From the NCBI RefSeq assembly GCF_047549485.1, contig NZ_CP180191.1, forward strand, positions 1,426,001 through 1,490,000: DNA of 64,000 bases. The letters run 5' to 3'. Source of the stretch: Piscinibacterium candidicorallinum (GTDB lineage Bacteria; Pseudomonadota; Gammaproteobacteria; Burkholderiales; Burkholderiaceae_C). Positions 33,029 to 41,884 of the stretch are shown in pieces. The notes beneath the pieces were generated by a model. That model did no database searches. It was given only the letters and a program-made list of their open reading frames with translations, and was not told the origin of the DNA. Both the position numbers and the translations under genes were made by a program. Positions within the stretch are counted from its first letter, which is position 1. Each line of letters starts with the position of its first letter.

Positions 33029-34225
33029 TCAGTGCAGATGCCGCGGCGGGCCGTGCTCGTCGCTGTCGGCGTCCGGCAGCTCGGCATGCAGCAGTTCGCC
33101 GTCCTGGTTGGGGTACATCGGCGCGCCGCAGTCGGCGCAGTATTCCGCCGGCAGCACGGTGTCGATGTGCACGATGTTCGTAATGCCGGCCTCGCGCAGT
33201 GTGGCGTCGATATCGTCCGTCACCTCGGTGGAATCAACCTCCGGGCCGAGCAGCGGCCAGATGCAGCCGTGCAGCACTTCGGTCTCCTTGCCGTTCATGA
33301 AGCCGATTCGGTACTCCTCGAAGTCCCGGTCGCTCACACGCGCCACGGCGGCGGTCTGGGCGGGCGGGGCGAGGTCCAGGGTCATGTGCAAGAAGCTCAC
33401 GCTGGCCCGCACCGAGAATCCGCGGATCTCGCGCTCGGCGCCGCGCGTGCTGTCGAAGAAGGCGCCGGGTGCCACCATTTCGTAGGCGCAGTTGGACAGC
33501 ATGCCGGCGAGTGCCGCGCCGCCTTGGCGCTTCCAGTGCTCGATGCAGTCCGCGCGCTTGGCCTCGGCCTGCCAGTTGAACAAAGCTGTGCCCGCCGGGG
33601 CGGCGATCGCCCCGATCAGAAAGCGCGAGTCCGCGAGGAAGCCCTGCGCCTCGGGCCAGTCGTCCGGGCGCTTGACCGCTTCCTCGCCATTCATCAGCGC
33701 CTGCGCACACTTCTTGAGCAGGCGGTAGATGGACACATAACCCTCCGGCATCTGGTCCGGGCTGAACAGGGCTTCCACCAGGGTCAGGCGCACACCGTGC
33801 GCCAGGATGTGGGCGGCCAGCTGGTTGCGCACCGCTTCCAGCGTCGGCCGGGCCACCTTGCCCGACGCAATCTGCGCGCGCGACCAGGCCATCAGCGGGC
33901 AGACGATCAGCAGCACGTCATGCGGCTGGCCGTCGATGGTGACCTGCATGGATTCGGTGCTGGTTTCCACGGCATCGGCCAGGGCCTCGTAGGCGCCGAT
34001 CTGGGCCGGGTCTTCGCTACCGAAGAGGAATTCGAGTGAGGCGTGGATGGCGTTGTCGCTGCCGTGCACGAGCTGGCGCTCGATCTCGGCCGTCAGGCGC
34101 GCAAACCAGAACTCGTCTTCCAGGCGGCTACCCGCCTGGGCGAGGGATTGGGCCAGCTTGATCAGCGTCTCGGCATTCGAGGAGCGGGGCAGGCGGCTGG
34201 TGGTGCGGTTGGGGCGCATGGACAT
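33029..34225 (-). CDS. DUF2863 family protein
   Basis: A 398-residue cytoplasmic protein that I recognise as DUF2863, a family found mainly in Burkholderiales with no known function. Characteristic stretches are SSNAETLIKLAQSLAQAGSR, EDEFWFARL and LLIVCPLMAWSRAQI. The C-terminus holds a small zinc-ribbon-like piece, EYCADCGAPMYPNQDGEL, then an acidic/His tail. ATG at 34225 (MSMRPNRTTSRLP) is preferred; an in-frame extension upstream is not conserved-looking. It is divergent from the HbpS/GlcG gene, so the 162-base gap carries both promoters. Confidence 0.85.
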   Translation of the reverse strand: MSMRPNRTTSRLPRSSNAETLIKLAQSLAQAGSRLEDEFWFARLTAEIERQLVHGSDNAIHASLEFLFGSEDPAQIGAYEALADAVETSTESMQVTIDGQPHDVLLIVCPLMAWSRAQIASGKVARPTLEAVRNQLAAHILAHGVRLTLVEALFSPDQMPEGYVSIYRLLKKCAQALMNGEEAVKRPDDWPEAQGFLADSRFLIGAIAAPAGTALFNWQAEAKRADCIEHWKRQGGAALAGMLSNCAYEMVAPGAFFDSTRGAEREIRGFSVRASVSFLHMTLDLAPPAQTAAVARVSDRDFEEYRIGFMNGKETEVLHGCIWPLLGPEVDSTEVTDDIDATLREAGITNIVHIDTVLPAEYCADCGAPMYPNQDGELLHAELPDADSDEHGPPRHLH

Positions 34226-34387
34226 GTAACGCGGGATTCCACAGATGGCGGTTGAAGCTGCTTGCCGCGCGGTGTCAGCACCGCGCCGGCCAGGGCTGCC
34301 TATTATCGCTGCTCCATCCGGGCGGCGCGGCAGCAAAGCCGGCGCAGCACCGGATCAAGCATTCAAGCGAGCACTGGAGCTCCATTC

Positions 34388-34792
34388 ATGATCACGAAGT
34401 CTGTTCTGCAAGCCGCCGACGTGGCCAAGATCATCGCCGCGGCCGACAAGGAAGCCGCCGCCAACAACTGGGCCGTCACCATCGCCGTGGTGGACGACGG
34501 CGGGCACCTGCTGGGTCTGGTGCGCCGGGACGGTGCGCCGCCGATCTCGGCGCACATCGCACCGGCCAAGGCACACACAGCTGCCCTGGGCCGCCGCGAA
34601 AGCAAGATCTACGAGGACATCATCAATCAGGGTCGCTACAGCTTCCTGAGCGCGCCCACCATCGAAGGGATGCTCGAAGGCGGCGTGCCCATCATGGTCG
34701 ATGGTCAGTGCGTGGGTGCGGTGGGCGTGTCCGGCGTCAAGAGCCCGGAAGACGCGCAGATCGCGCGTGCGGGCATCGCGGCGCTGGGCTGA
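34388..34792 (+). CDS. GlcG/HbpS family protein
   Basis: A 134-residue single-domain protein of the GlcG/HbpS (DUF336) family, whose members bind haem or cobalamin or act as small accessory proteins. The core motifs are VTIAVVDDGGHLLGLVRRDGA (in parts: AVVDDGGHLLGL, RRDGAP), AKAHTAALGRRES and GGVPIMVDGQCVGAVGVSG. There is no signal peptide with ATG at 34388. A longer upstream frame is rejected because MITKSVLQAADVAKII is the family N-terminus. The specific ligand cannot be deduced. It is convergent with the PaiB-like gene, 32 bases apart. Confidence 0.85.
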   Translation: MITKSVLQAADVAKIIAAADKEAAANNWAVTIAVVDDGGHLLGLVRRDGAPPISAHIAPAKAHTAALGRRESKIYEDIINQGRYSFLSAPTIEGMLEGGVPIMVDGQCVGAVGVSGVKSPEDAQIARAGIAALG

Positions 34793-34824
34793 GCACCGCG
34801 GGCGAGCAGGCGGCAGCGCCCTGC

Positions 34825-35457
34825 TCAGCCCGAAAGACGCCGCATCCAGGCGGCGAGTTCGCGAGCATCGCCGTCGCCCTGTTCGGCATGGCGATCCATG
34901 GCGGCGAGCACGCCGTCCCGATCCGCCGGCTGGCGGTTCTGCGAGAGCTTGAACTTGCCTTCCACCCGCTGCACGCGCAGCCGAAAGCCGACAATCCCGC
35001 CCAGCATGCGCTGCTGGTAGTCCTCGGGCAGGCCCTGCCAGTGCTCGATGTAGCTCGGCTCCATGTGGCCGATCAGGCGCTTGAGCACGGCGTCGCGCGC
35101 GGGCAGTTCGTCCACGCGCTCGATCGTGCCGGTCACATGGACAGCGATGTAGTTCCAGGTCGGCACGTTCTTGCGCTCGCTGTACCAGGTGGGTGACACG
35201 TAGCTGTGCGCGCCCACGAAGCAGGCCAGGGCAGGGCCGCCGTCAAAGTGCTCGTGATGCGTGTTCGGGCGTGCGATGTGGCCGTCGATCCATGCGCTAG
35301 CCGGATCGTGTTCGTCCTGCACCCAGACCATCGGGCAGTGCGTCACCAAGGGCTCGGCGCCGCGGCTGGTGATCAGGGTGCCAAAGGGGTGGGCGGCAAT
35401 GATCTCCCGGCAGGCCGCAAGGTCGCCGTGGGCAAAGGAAGCAGGGTTGTAGCGCAT
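34825..35457 (-). CDS. FMN-binding PaiB-like protein
   Basis: A 210-residue member of the PaiB family, annotated as FMN-binding negative transcriptional regulators but structurally flavin-binding split barrels. Motifs: MRYNPASFAHGD, PFGTLITSRGAEPLVTHCPM (in parts), HIARPNTHHEHF, YVSPTWYSERKNVPTWNY and the C-terminal GIVGFRLRV..EGKFKLSQNR. The N-terminal PTWYxxxxxVPTWNY is the best family signature. ATG at 35457 is chosen; an ATG three codons upstream (35466) is equally possible. Its DNA-binding role in this organism is uncertain. Confidence 0.88.
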   Translation of the reverse strand: MRYNPASFAHGDLAACREIIAAHPFGTLITSRGAEPLVTHCPMVWVQDEHDPASAWIDGHIARPNTHHEHFDGGPALACFVGAHSYVSPTWYSERKNVPTWNYIAVHVTGTIERVDELPARDAVLKRLIGHMEPSYIEHWQGLPEDYQQRMLGGIVGFRLRVQRVEGKFKLSQNRQPADRDGVLAAMDRHAEQGDGDARELAAWMRRLSG

Positions 35458-35527
35458 GGGGCGCATGATGCCCCATGCCGGGTGTTGGGCGAGCTGGCTT
35501 GCCCGGATCGACCCGTACAGGCCGGAT

Positions 35528-36580
35528 TCAGCCGCTGACCGCGCCGGCCAGATCCGCCGCGCTGGTGAAGCTGTCGGCGTAGAAGGCGTCTTCGGGCAGG
35601 AAGCACTTTGCAGTGAAGTCCCGCTTGGCACTGTCCACCATGATCGGCGCGCCGCAGGCATAGACTTCGTGGCCCGACAGATCGGGCAGGTCAGCCATCA
35701 CGGCCTGGTGCACAAAGCCGGTGCGGCCGGTCCAGCCGTCTTCGGGCAGGGCATCCGAAACCACCGGCACGTAGTCGATGGCGTAGTCCCGCACCCAGCT
35801 CTGCACCAGCGTGTCCATGTAGAGGTCCTTGGGGCGGCGGCCGCCCCAGTACAGGCGCACGGCGCGCTTGGTGTGCAGGTTCTTGAAGAAGATGTGCTCG
35901 GCAATCGCCTTGATGGGCGCAAAGCCCGTGCCGCTGGCCAGCAGCACGATCGGCTTGGTGGTGTCCTCGCGCAGGAAGAAGGTGCCCAGCGGCACCTCGA
36001 TGCGCATGATGTCCTTTTCCTTCACCGGCGGCTCAGCAGCGCCAAAGAGCGCGTCGGTGAACTTGCCGCCGGGCATGTGGCGGATGTGCAGTTCCACCGG
36101 GCCTTCGGCATGCGGTGCGTTGGCCATGCTGTAGCTGCGGCGGCTGCCGTCGCGCAGGATGAATTCCAGGTACTGGCCGGCAAAGAACTGCAGCTTCTCG
36201 TTGGCCGGCAGCTGCAGCTTGAGTAGGATCACGTCATCACTCAGGCGCTCGATGGCATTGACGCGGCTGGGCATCTTCTTGGGCAGGATGTCGCCCGCCG
36301 CGGCCACGACGCGTGCTTCGATCTCCAGATCGCCGTCGGGCTTGGCGCAGCAGAACAACGCGCTCCCGGCGGCCTGCTCGTGCGGGGGTAGAGCGCTTTG
36401 CTGGTGTGGGCCATGCGTGACGTGGCCTGCGAGTACCTTGCCCTTGCAGGAGCCGCAGGCGCCGTTCTTGCAGCCATAGGGCAGCACGATGCCGGCGGCC
36501 AGTGCGGCCTCAAGTACGCTCTGGCCGGGTTGGCAGGCGAAGGTCTTGTTCGATGGACGGACCGTGACGTTGAAGCTCAT
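35528..36580 (-). CDS. 2Fe-2S ferredoxin-NAD(P)H reductase (CDP-6-deoxyglucoseen reductase-like)
   Basis: A 350-residue soluble electron-transfer flavoprotein. Residues about 1-90 are a plant-type ferredoxin with CKNGACGSCKGKV and a fourth Cys in ALFCCAKPDG. Then come an FAD domain (RRSYSMANAP, the RxYS motif) and an NAD(P) domain (LLASGTGFAPIKAI, YACGAPIMVDSAKRDF). It is usually annotated as an AscD-like reductase in Burkholderiales, but no deoxysugar genes are near, so its partner enzyme is unknown. ATG at 36580 is clear. The gene is divergent from the SDR gene. Confidence 0.9.
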   Translation of the reverse strand: MSFNVTVRPSNKTFACQPGQSVLEAALAAGIVLPYGCKNGACGSCKGKVLAGHVTHGPHQQSALPPHEQAAGSALFCCAKPDGDLEIEARVVAAAGDILPKKMPSRVNAIERLSDDVILLKLQLPANEKLQFFAGQYLEFILRDGSRRSYSMANAPHAEGPVELHIRHMPGGKFTDALFGAAEPPVKEKDIMRIEVPLGTFFLREDTTKPIVLLASGTGFAPIKAIAEHIFFKNLHTKRAVRLYWGGRRPKDLYMDTLVQSWVRDYAIDYVPVVSDALPEDGWTGRTGFVHQAVMADLPDLSGHEVYACGAPIMVDSAKRDFTAKCFLPEDAFYADSFTSAADLAGAVSG

Positions 36581-37574
36581 GAGAAAAGCGCAGATCGGGT
36601 TCTGGGAGGAGCGAGGGGTTCTGGCGGCGCCGCGGCGCAGGCTGAGCGCGCGCCGTGCCTTGCCGCAGGCCTTCAGGCAGGCAAGGCTCTTGATTTTAGG
36701 CTGTGGCGATGTGGGTCTTCGCGTCAGCCAGATCATGACCAGTCGGATGGCGGTCACAGGGACCGGCCGGTCTGCGCGCAGTGCCGATGCGCGCCCCCGG
36801 GGCCTGCGCTGGGCCGCGCTCGATCTCGACGCCCATCGCGGTGCCCCCCAAGAACGGCGACGCAATGTCGCGGCCCTGGCGCGCTGGTGCATCTACCTGG
36901 CCCCGCCACCCAACGAAGGCGAGGGTGATCCGCGCCTGCAGCGCTTTCTTGCGCAATTTGCTGGCACGCGTCTGGCCTATGTCTCCACCAGCGGCGTGTA
37001 TGGCGATTGCGGCGGCGCCAGGTTTGATGAAACCCGGCCGGTGCGACCGGAGTCTGCGCGCGGCAAGCGGCGTGTTGCAGCCGAGCGCCTGCTGCGCGAG
37101 CGGACGCGGCGCGGTGGCCTGGCCTCAAGCATCCTGCGTGCGCCCGGCATCTACGGCGCCAACCGCCTGCCCATCGAGCGTCTGGAGAAGGGCACGCCTG
37201 CGCTTCAGGCTGCAGACGACGTGTTCACCAATCACATCCACGCCGACGATCTAGCCCGGCTGTGCATTGCGGCGCTGTTCCGCGCCCGCGGCGGCCGCGT
37301 CTTCCACGCCAGCGATGACAGCGAAATGAAGATGGGCGAGTACTTCGACCTCGTGGCCGAAACCTTCGCGCTGCCGCGCGCACCGCGCTTGCCCGTGGCC
37401 GAGCTGCGCGCTCAGGTTTCGCCCGCGTTGTGGAGCTTCATGCGCGAGAGCCGGCGCCTGGACAACAGCCGCATCAAGCGCGAGCTGCGCGTGGCGCTGC
37501 GCTACCCGACCGTCCAGTCGGGCGTGAGCGCAGCGCATGCAGAGTTTTCAAAAACGGCCACTTATATAGGATAG
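36579..37574 (+). CDS. NAD-dependent epimerase/SDR-like protein
   Basis: An extended short-chain dehydrogenase-like protein with the dinucleotide motif LLILGCGDVGLR, then YVSTSGVYGDCGG (YxxxK-type region altered) and ILRAPGIYGANRLP. The frame opens with ATG at 36579, which overlaps the ATG of the divergent reductase gene. The first 35 residues (MRKAQIGFWEERG...) are Arg-rich and not family-like. TTG at 36660 or 36690, just before the Rossmann motif, is therefore plausible and would give about 295-304 residues. Substrate is unknown. This divergent reductase/SDR pairing is familiar from Burkholderiales. Confidence 0.8.
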   Translation: MRKAQIGFWEERGVLAAPRRRLSARRALPQAFRQARLLILGCGDVGLRVSQIMTSRMAVTGTGRSARSADARPRGLRWAALDLDAHRGAPQERRRNVAALARWCIYLAPPPNEGEGDPRLQRFLAQFAGTRLAYVSTSGVYGDCGGARFDETRPVRPESARGKRRVAAERLLRERTRRGGLASSILRAPGIYGANRLPIERLEKGTPALQAADDVFTNHIHADDLARLCIAALFRARGGRVFHASDDSEMKMGEYFDLVAETFALPRAPRLPVAELRAQVSPALWSFMRESRRLDNSRIKRELRVALRYPTVQSGVSAAHAEFSKTATYIG

Positions 37575-37653
37575 CGGAATTGAGCTGAAATCCGCTTCTG
37601 GTAAGCGGGAAGCTGATTAATGCTTTCCGAGATTACGCCGTTTTCGGTCATGG
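37575..37653. repeat. Convergent-gene intergenic element, copy 3
   Basis: Between the convergent SDR and chemoreceptor genes: hairpin TCCGCTT-CTGGT-AAGCGGG at 37591-37609 and TTTTCGGTCA at 37641-37650, in AT-rich sequence. It belongs with the related gaps at 23.4, 32.1, 44.3, 48.4 and 63.2 kb. Confidence 0.55.
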
Positions 37654-39231
37654 CTATCCAGCCGTGGCTGGCACGCGGAACACACTGACGGCTTGCGCCA
37701 GACCATTTGCCTGGTCCTTCAGGCTGTCCGCCGCCGCAGCGGATTGCTCCACCAGCGCAGCGTTCTGCTGGGTCATCTGGTCCAGGTGGCCCACGGCCTG
37801 GTTCACCTGCGTGATGCCGCTGGCCTGTTCGGTAGTGGATGCCGTGATCTCGCCGATCATGTCGGTGACGCGCTGCACGCTGGCCACGATCTCGTTCATG
37901 GTGGCGCCGGCTTGCTCGACCAGCTGGCTGCCGGTCTCGACCTTCTCGGCGCTGGCGCCAATCAGGGTCTTGATCTCCTTGGCGGCTTCCGCACTGCGCT
38001 GAGCGAGGTTGCGTACCTCACTGGCCACCACGGCAAAGCCGCGGCCCTGTTCGCCGGCACGGGCAGCCTCCACGCTGGCGTTCAGGGCCAGGATGTTGGT
38101 CTGGAAGGCGATGCCGTCGATCACGCCGATGATCTCGCTGATCTTCTTGCTGGCGGCGCTGATGTCGCTCATGGTGTTGACCACCTGGCCCACCACCTCA
38201 CCGCCCTTCTGCGCCACGCCGGACGCGCTGCTTGCCAGCTGACTGGCGGTGCGGGCGGCATCGGCATTCTGGTTCACAGTCTGCGAAAGCTGCGCCAGGG
38301 AGCTGGAGGTCTGCTGCAGATTGCTCGCCGTCTGCTCGGTCCGCGAGGACAGGTCCTGGTTGCCCGTTGCGACTTCGGCCGATGCCGTGGTGATGGCATC
38401 CGCAGTCGTACGGACCCGTTGCACGATCTCCTGCAAGGCCACGGTCATCTGGTCCATCGCCCGCTGCAGCACGGCGACCTCGTCGTGATGCTGCGTATGT
38501 AGTCGTTGGGTCAAGTCTCCGGATGCGATGGCGATTGCGTGCTGGGTGGAGCGTGCCAGGGGGCGAGTGATGGAGCGGATGGTCACAAGCGCCATGCCGA
38601 TGGCGAACAGCCCTGCCAGCGCCGTGACGACCAGCATGACGGCAACGGCGGTGTGCACCGACTCGGAGATCGAAGTGCGGGTCGCCTTGGTGCCGGCCTC
38701 CAGTCGGCCCGACTGATCGCGCAGCCATGCATCGATCGCTCGAATGGGCGCCTTGTGCATGTCCATCAAGGTATTGGCTACGCCCGCATCCTTGACCGCA
38801 TCAGCCTCGATCTCCTTGAAGACTTCGTTGAAACCCTTTGCGTATTCGTCTAGCGACTTGGCGACGGCCCCGAGCTCAGTGAGTTGCTGCGCGTCGGTTG
38901 TGCGCTCCTTCACGCGGCCCAACGCGTCCTTGGCCTTTTGGAGCTCTGCATCCCACCGCTTCTTGTAGTTGGCCAACTCCACCGGGTTGTAGTTGTGGAT
39001 GTTGATGAAGCTGTCCTTCTCGAAGCGACGCAGGTTGCCGACGGACTGCTGGAAGTCGCCGAGTGCGGAGCGTGCCGCGTAGTCGGAGTCGATGAAGGTC
39101 TTGCTGAGGTTGTAGACCTGCCAGATGGATCCTGCGCCGACGGCGCCCATACCGAGCACGGCGGCCAGCGCCAGCGCTGCAAAGATCCAGAGACGGGTGC
39201 CGATCGATACACGGCGCACAAAGTTGATCAT
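37654..39231 (-). CDS. Methyl-accepting chemotaxis protein
   Basis: Inner-membrane chemoreceptor, 525 residues. The first membrane helix is at about 12-34 (LWIFAALALAAVLGMGAVGA). A helical periplasmic sensor domain (about 35-190, four-helix-bundle type) follows, then the second helix at about 195-216, HAMP, and a signalling coiled coil with the tip VIDGIAFQTNILALNASVEA. No C-terminal NWETF-type tether is present (ends FRVPATAG). No che or flagellar genes are near, so it joins an array encoded elsewhere. The ligand is unknown. It is convergent with the SDR gene. Confidence 0.95.
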   Translation of the reverse strand: MINFVRRVSIGTRLWIFAALALAAVLGMGAVGAGSIWQVYNLSKTFIDSDYAARSALGDFQQSVGNLRRFEKDSFINIHNYNPVELANYKKRWDAELQKAKDALGRVKERTTDAQQLTELGAVAKSLDEYAKGFNEVFKEIEADAVKDAGVANTLMDMHKAPIRAIDAWLRDQSGRLEAGTKATRTSISESVHTAVAVMLVVTALAGLFAIGMALVTIRSITRPLARSTQHAIAIASGDLTQRLHTQHHDEVAVLQRAMDQMTVALQEIVQRVRTTADAITTASAEVATGNQDLSSRTEQTASNLQQTSSSLAQLSQTVNQNADAARTASQLASSASGVAQKGGEVVGQVVNTMSDISAASKKISEIIGVIDGIAFQTNILALNASVEAARAGEQGRGFAVVASEVRNLAQRSAEAAKEIKTLIGASAEKVETGSQLVEQAGATMNEIVASVQRVTDMIGEITASTTEQASGITQVNQAVGHLDQMTQQNAALVEQSAAAADSLKDQANGLAQAVSVFRVPATAG

Positions 39232-39512
39232 GATCGTTCCTGATGGAGGAGCGGCGCGATCAGGATGCCGCGCTCACCTTCGCAGCGTAGGAAGGTTTGG
39301 AACTGTCAATTTGTTGAAAAGCGATCTTCCTGCGTCCAGTTTCGGCGCCTCCGGGTCGCCATTTCAGCTCGTGAGAAACGCGTGTCCGAAACGCATCGAA
39401 TGAGGGCTTCAAACCCCGGCGTGTGTCATCGAAATGAAACGTGCGGGTCTCATCGCGGTCGCACGAACAACGCCGCTCTTGCGCTCCCAGACAGACAGGC
39501 GCACGTGCATCT

Positions 39513-40853
39513 TCAGGCGTAAAGCCGCGCCGCGTGAATGCCCAGGCCCGTGGCCACGCTGGCAAATTTCTCGCCGTACACGCTGCGCGCCCGCGTGAAT
39601 GGCGCGGCAATGGCCTCGGCCAGCACGGCCAGGCCAGTGGAGCCGCCGGTGAAGTAGATGGCGTCCACCGCCTCAGGCGCCAGGCCGGCGCGGCGCACGG
39701 TCTCAAGGCCGGTGGCCACCACGCGCTGCACGTCGGATTCGATGCACTGCGCCAGGCGCGCAGCGCTGAAGCGCACCGCCAGCTCGGGCTCGATGAGCGA
39801 GAGATCAATGCGGGTCTCGCCACCCGTCGCCACATCGATCTTCGCGCGCTCCGCGAGGCCGATCAGCGCGTGCCCCAGATGCCGATGCAGCACGCGCATG
39901 AGCCGTGCGTGGTGCACCGGCTCGGCGTAGAAGCTCTTGAGGCTCGCCACCTCGGCCATGCGCAGCGGCGCGTAGAGCGTGTTGATCAGGTGCCAAGTAG
40001 CCAGCTCGAAGTAGGTCTTGCTCGGCACCTCGCGCCCGCCCGGGCCGATGGCCTTGAAGCCCAGTTCGCGGACGATGGCCTCCAGCTCCACGCGGAAATC
40101 GAAGTCTGTGCCGGCAATGTGTACGCCGTGATTGGCGAGGATGTCCGCGCTGCGATCCAGCTGGGTGCGCCGCGCGGGCGACAGGCGCACGAGGGAGAAG
40201 TCGGACGTACCGCCGCCGATGTCAGCCACCAGTACCAGTTCTTCGCGATCAATGCGGGACTCATGGTCAAAGGCCGCGGCAATCGGCTCGAACTGGAATC
40301 CGACCTCTGCAAAGCCCACCGCGCGGGCGGCGCTTTCCAGCGCCTGCTGGGCACGTGCGTCGCGCTGGGCGTCGTCATCCACGAAGTGCACGGGCCGGCC
40401 GAGCACCACGCGCGCAAGCGGCGCGCCGGCGTCGCGGTCGGCGCGCTGCTTCAGGTGGCGCAGGTAGTGACTGATGATGTCGATGTAGCGGTAGGCGCGG
40501 TCGCCCACGGCCGTGGTGTCTTCCACCAGCGAGGAGCCCAGCACGCTCTTCATCGAGCGCATGAGGCGGCCTTCGTGGCCCTCGATGTAGGCCGCGATCG
40601 CCGCGCGGCCGAACTTTGCGCCGTCGCGGTCGCTGCCGCCTTCGCTCGAGCCCAGCTCCGCCTCGTAGAACACGGCGGTGGGCATGGTGTCGTGACCCGG
40701 TTCAAGCTGCACGAGGCGAATGCCCGCCCCCGCCGGCAGGGCCACGGCCGAGTTGCTGGTACCGAAGTCGATGGCGCAGAAAGCGGCCGCGGCCGATGAA
40801 GACAGGGGGGCCTGGGCTCCGCTGGCGGGAGCCCCTGGTGCGGGAGCGATCAT
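39513..40853 (-). CDS. yegD: YegD-type Hsp70-family protein
   Basis: A 446-residue actin-like ATPase related to Hsp70 but lacking a substrate-binding lid. Motifs: phosphate-1 AIDFGTSNSAVALP, phosphate-2 LVADIGGGTSDFSLVRL and adenosine motif YFTGGSTGLAVL. The first about 25 residues are Ala/Pro-rich and variable. Such proteins (YegD of E. coli) are called putative chaperones; clients are unknown. It is the second Hsp70-type gene in the window besides dnaK, but no J-protein or GrpE accompanies it, so it may not act as a classical foldase. ATG at 40853 is the natural start. Confidence 0.85.
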   Translation of the reverse strand: MIAPAPGAPASGAQAPLSSSAAAAFCAIDFGTSNSAVALPAGAGIRLVQLEPGHDTMPTAVFYEAELGSSEGGSDRDGAKFGRAAIAAYIEGHEGRLMRSMKSVLGSSLVEDTTAVGDRAYRYIDIISHYLRHLKQRADRDAGAPLARVVLGRPVHFVDDDAQRDARAQQALESAARAVGFAEVGFQFEPIAAAFDHESRIDREELVLVADIGGGTSDFSLVRLSPARRTQLDRSADILANHGVHIAGTDFDFRVELEAIVRELGFKAIGPGGREVPSKTYFELATWHLINTLYAPLRMAEVASLKSFYAEPVHHARLMRVLHRHLGHALIGLAERAKIDVATGGETRIDLSLIEPELAVRFSAARLAQCIESDVQRVVATGLETVRRAGLAPEAVDAIYFTGGSTGLAVLAEAIAAPFTRARSVYGEKFASVATGLGIHAARLYA

Positions 40854-41045
40854 GGTGAGGGTGCGCGCGCTGAGTGCTTGGGGCGGCGCAGACGGTTGGC
40901 GCTCGGTCGTGCGTGGCGCACGCCGGCGGTTCTGGTCAGTGGGTCCGTGCTGCGCAGCCCGCGAGGGGGCGCGACTGTAGCACGCAGGAAGGAGTGAAGC
41001 GCCCGCGATGCAGATGGCGTGCAGCCTGCACCGCGGTCCGGGCGG

Positions 41046-41501
41046 TCAGTCAGCCGTGTTGGCTGGCTGCGGCGTGTCTTCAATCCGCCATTCATGGGCG
41101 CAGTGCTTGCAGCGCACGCGCACGGCATGTTCGCCCTCGGCCTCCAGCACGGTAAGGCGCCCGTAGGTTTCGCACGTGGGGCAGGAGGCCTGGCCGCTGA
41201 CGAACTCTGCCGTGATCAGGCTGCGCCGGTACTCCCGCAGACACTGCAGGCCGAACCAGCCGCCCAGGGCCGCAAAGGCAAAGCCAATCAGCTGATCAGA
41301 CAGCGCAGCATGCTGCCGGCTCTCCTCGATCCAGGCGGCGAGTGCCACCACACACAGCAGGCCAGTAACCATGAAGCCGTGGCTGATGATCAGTTGCCGC
41401 TCGTACCAGGAGCGAAAGCCGCGCGCCTTGAGCGACTGCGCAAAGCGCGAGACCTGGTGTGCAGCGGGGTGGGGCTGGGGGTCTGGGGTACGGGTGTCCA
41501 T
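41046..41501 (-). CDS. Small membrane protein with zinc-ribbon tail, unknown function
   Basis: A 151-residue protein: a basic cytoplasmic N-terminus (KARGFRSWYERQ), two membrane segments at about 41-59 (GFMVTGLLCVVALAAWI) and 70-86 (QLIGFAFAALGGWFGL). A C-terminal domain with CPTC (about 108-111) and CKHC (about 131-134) is a likely four-cysteine zinc ribbon. No named family is recognised. ATG at 41501 has GGAG 6-9 bases upstream; a longer upstream frame is rejected. It is divergent from the GntR-type regulator and ends 192 bases from the YegD gene. Confidence 0.7.
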   Translation of the reverse strand: MDTRTPDPQPHPAAHQVSRFAQSLKARGFRSWYERQLIISHGFMVTGLLCVVALAAWIEESRQHAALSDQLIGFAFAALGGWFGLQCLREYRRSLITAEFVSGQASCPTCETYGRLTVLEAEGEHAVRVRCKHCAHEWRIEDTPQPANTAD

Positions 41502-41884
41502 GCGTCGCTCCACGGAGGCCGAGCCCGCCGTGGCATGGACCCCCTCCCTGGGGACCACCCGGCGGATACGGGTTAACCCTAGTCCAAGTTGATCCGATGC
41601 GCCAGCAAATGTCTGTGTGTTTTGGGCGAGCTGGCCAGTGCCGGACTGTGCAGGCCTGAACCTATGCGGCGACCGCGGAGCTGCCAGTTGCATTCAATGC
41701 GCTCGCCTGGTGCGTCCCAGCCCGCCCGAGGTGTGCGGTTCACCGGCTCGCGCAGGCACCGCAGCCTGTCCCTGATGCCGTAGGCATCGGCTCCCCCGCG
41801 TCAAACGTCAAACAAATCGTTCTAATACTGCTCCTGCACTGTCTGAGCCGGTTCGCCGACCCGCTGCCCACTGAAAGCCCGCCC
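41502..41884. other. Divergent intergenic region
   Basis: This 383-base gap lies between the zinc-ribbon membrane protein and the GntR-type regulator. It contains the inverted repeat GATGCC-GTA-GGCATC (41772-41786), a tandem 7-mer CGTCAAA CGTCAAA (41798-41811) and a -10-like TAATAC (41822-41827). No gene is seen. The tandem 7-mer just upstream of the regulator could be an operator (inference). Confidence 0.4.

Noticed and set aside
39232..39512. Sigma28 flagellar promoter for the chemoreceptor
   Set aside because: No TAAA-N15-GCCGATAA pattern was found on the minus strand; TTGACA at 39305-39310 lacks a well-spaced -10.
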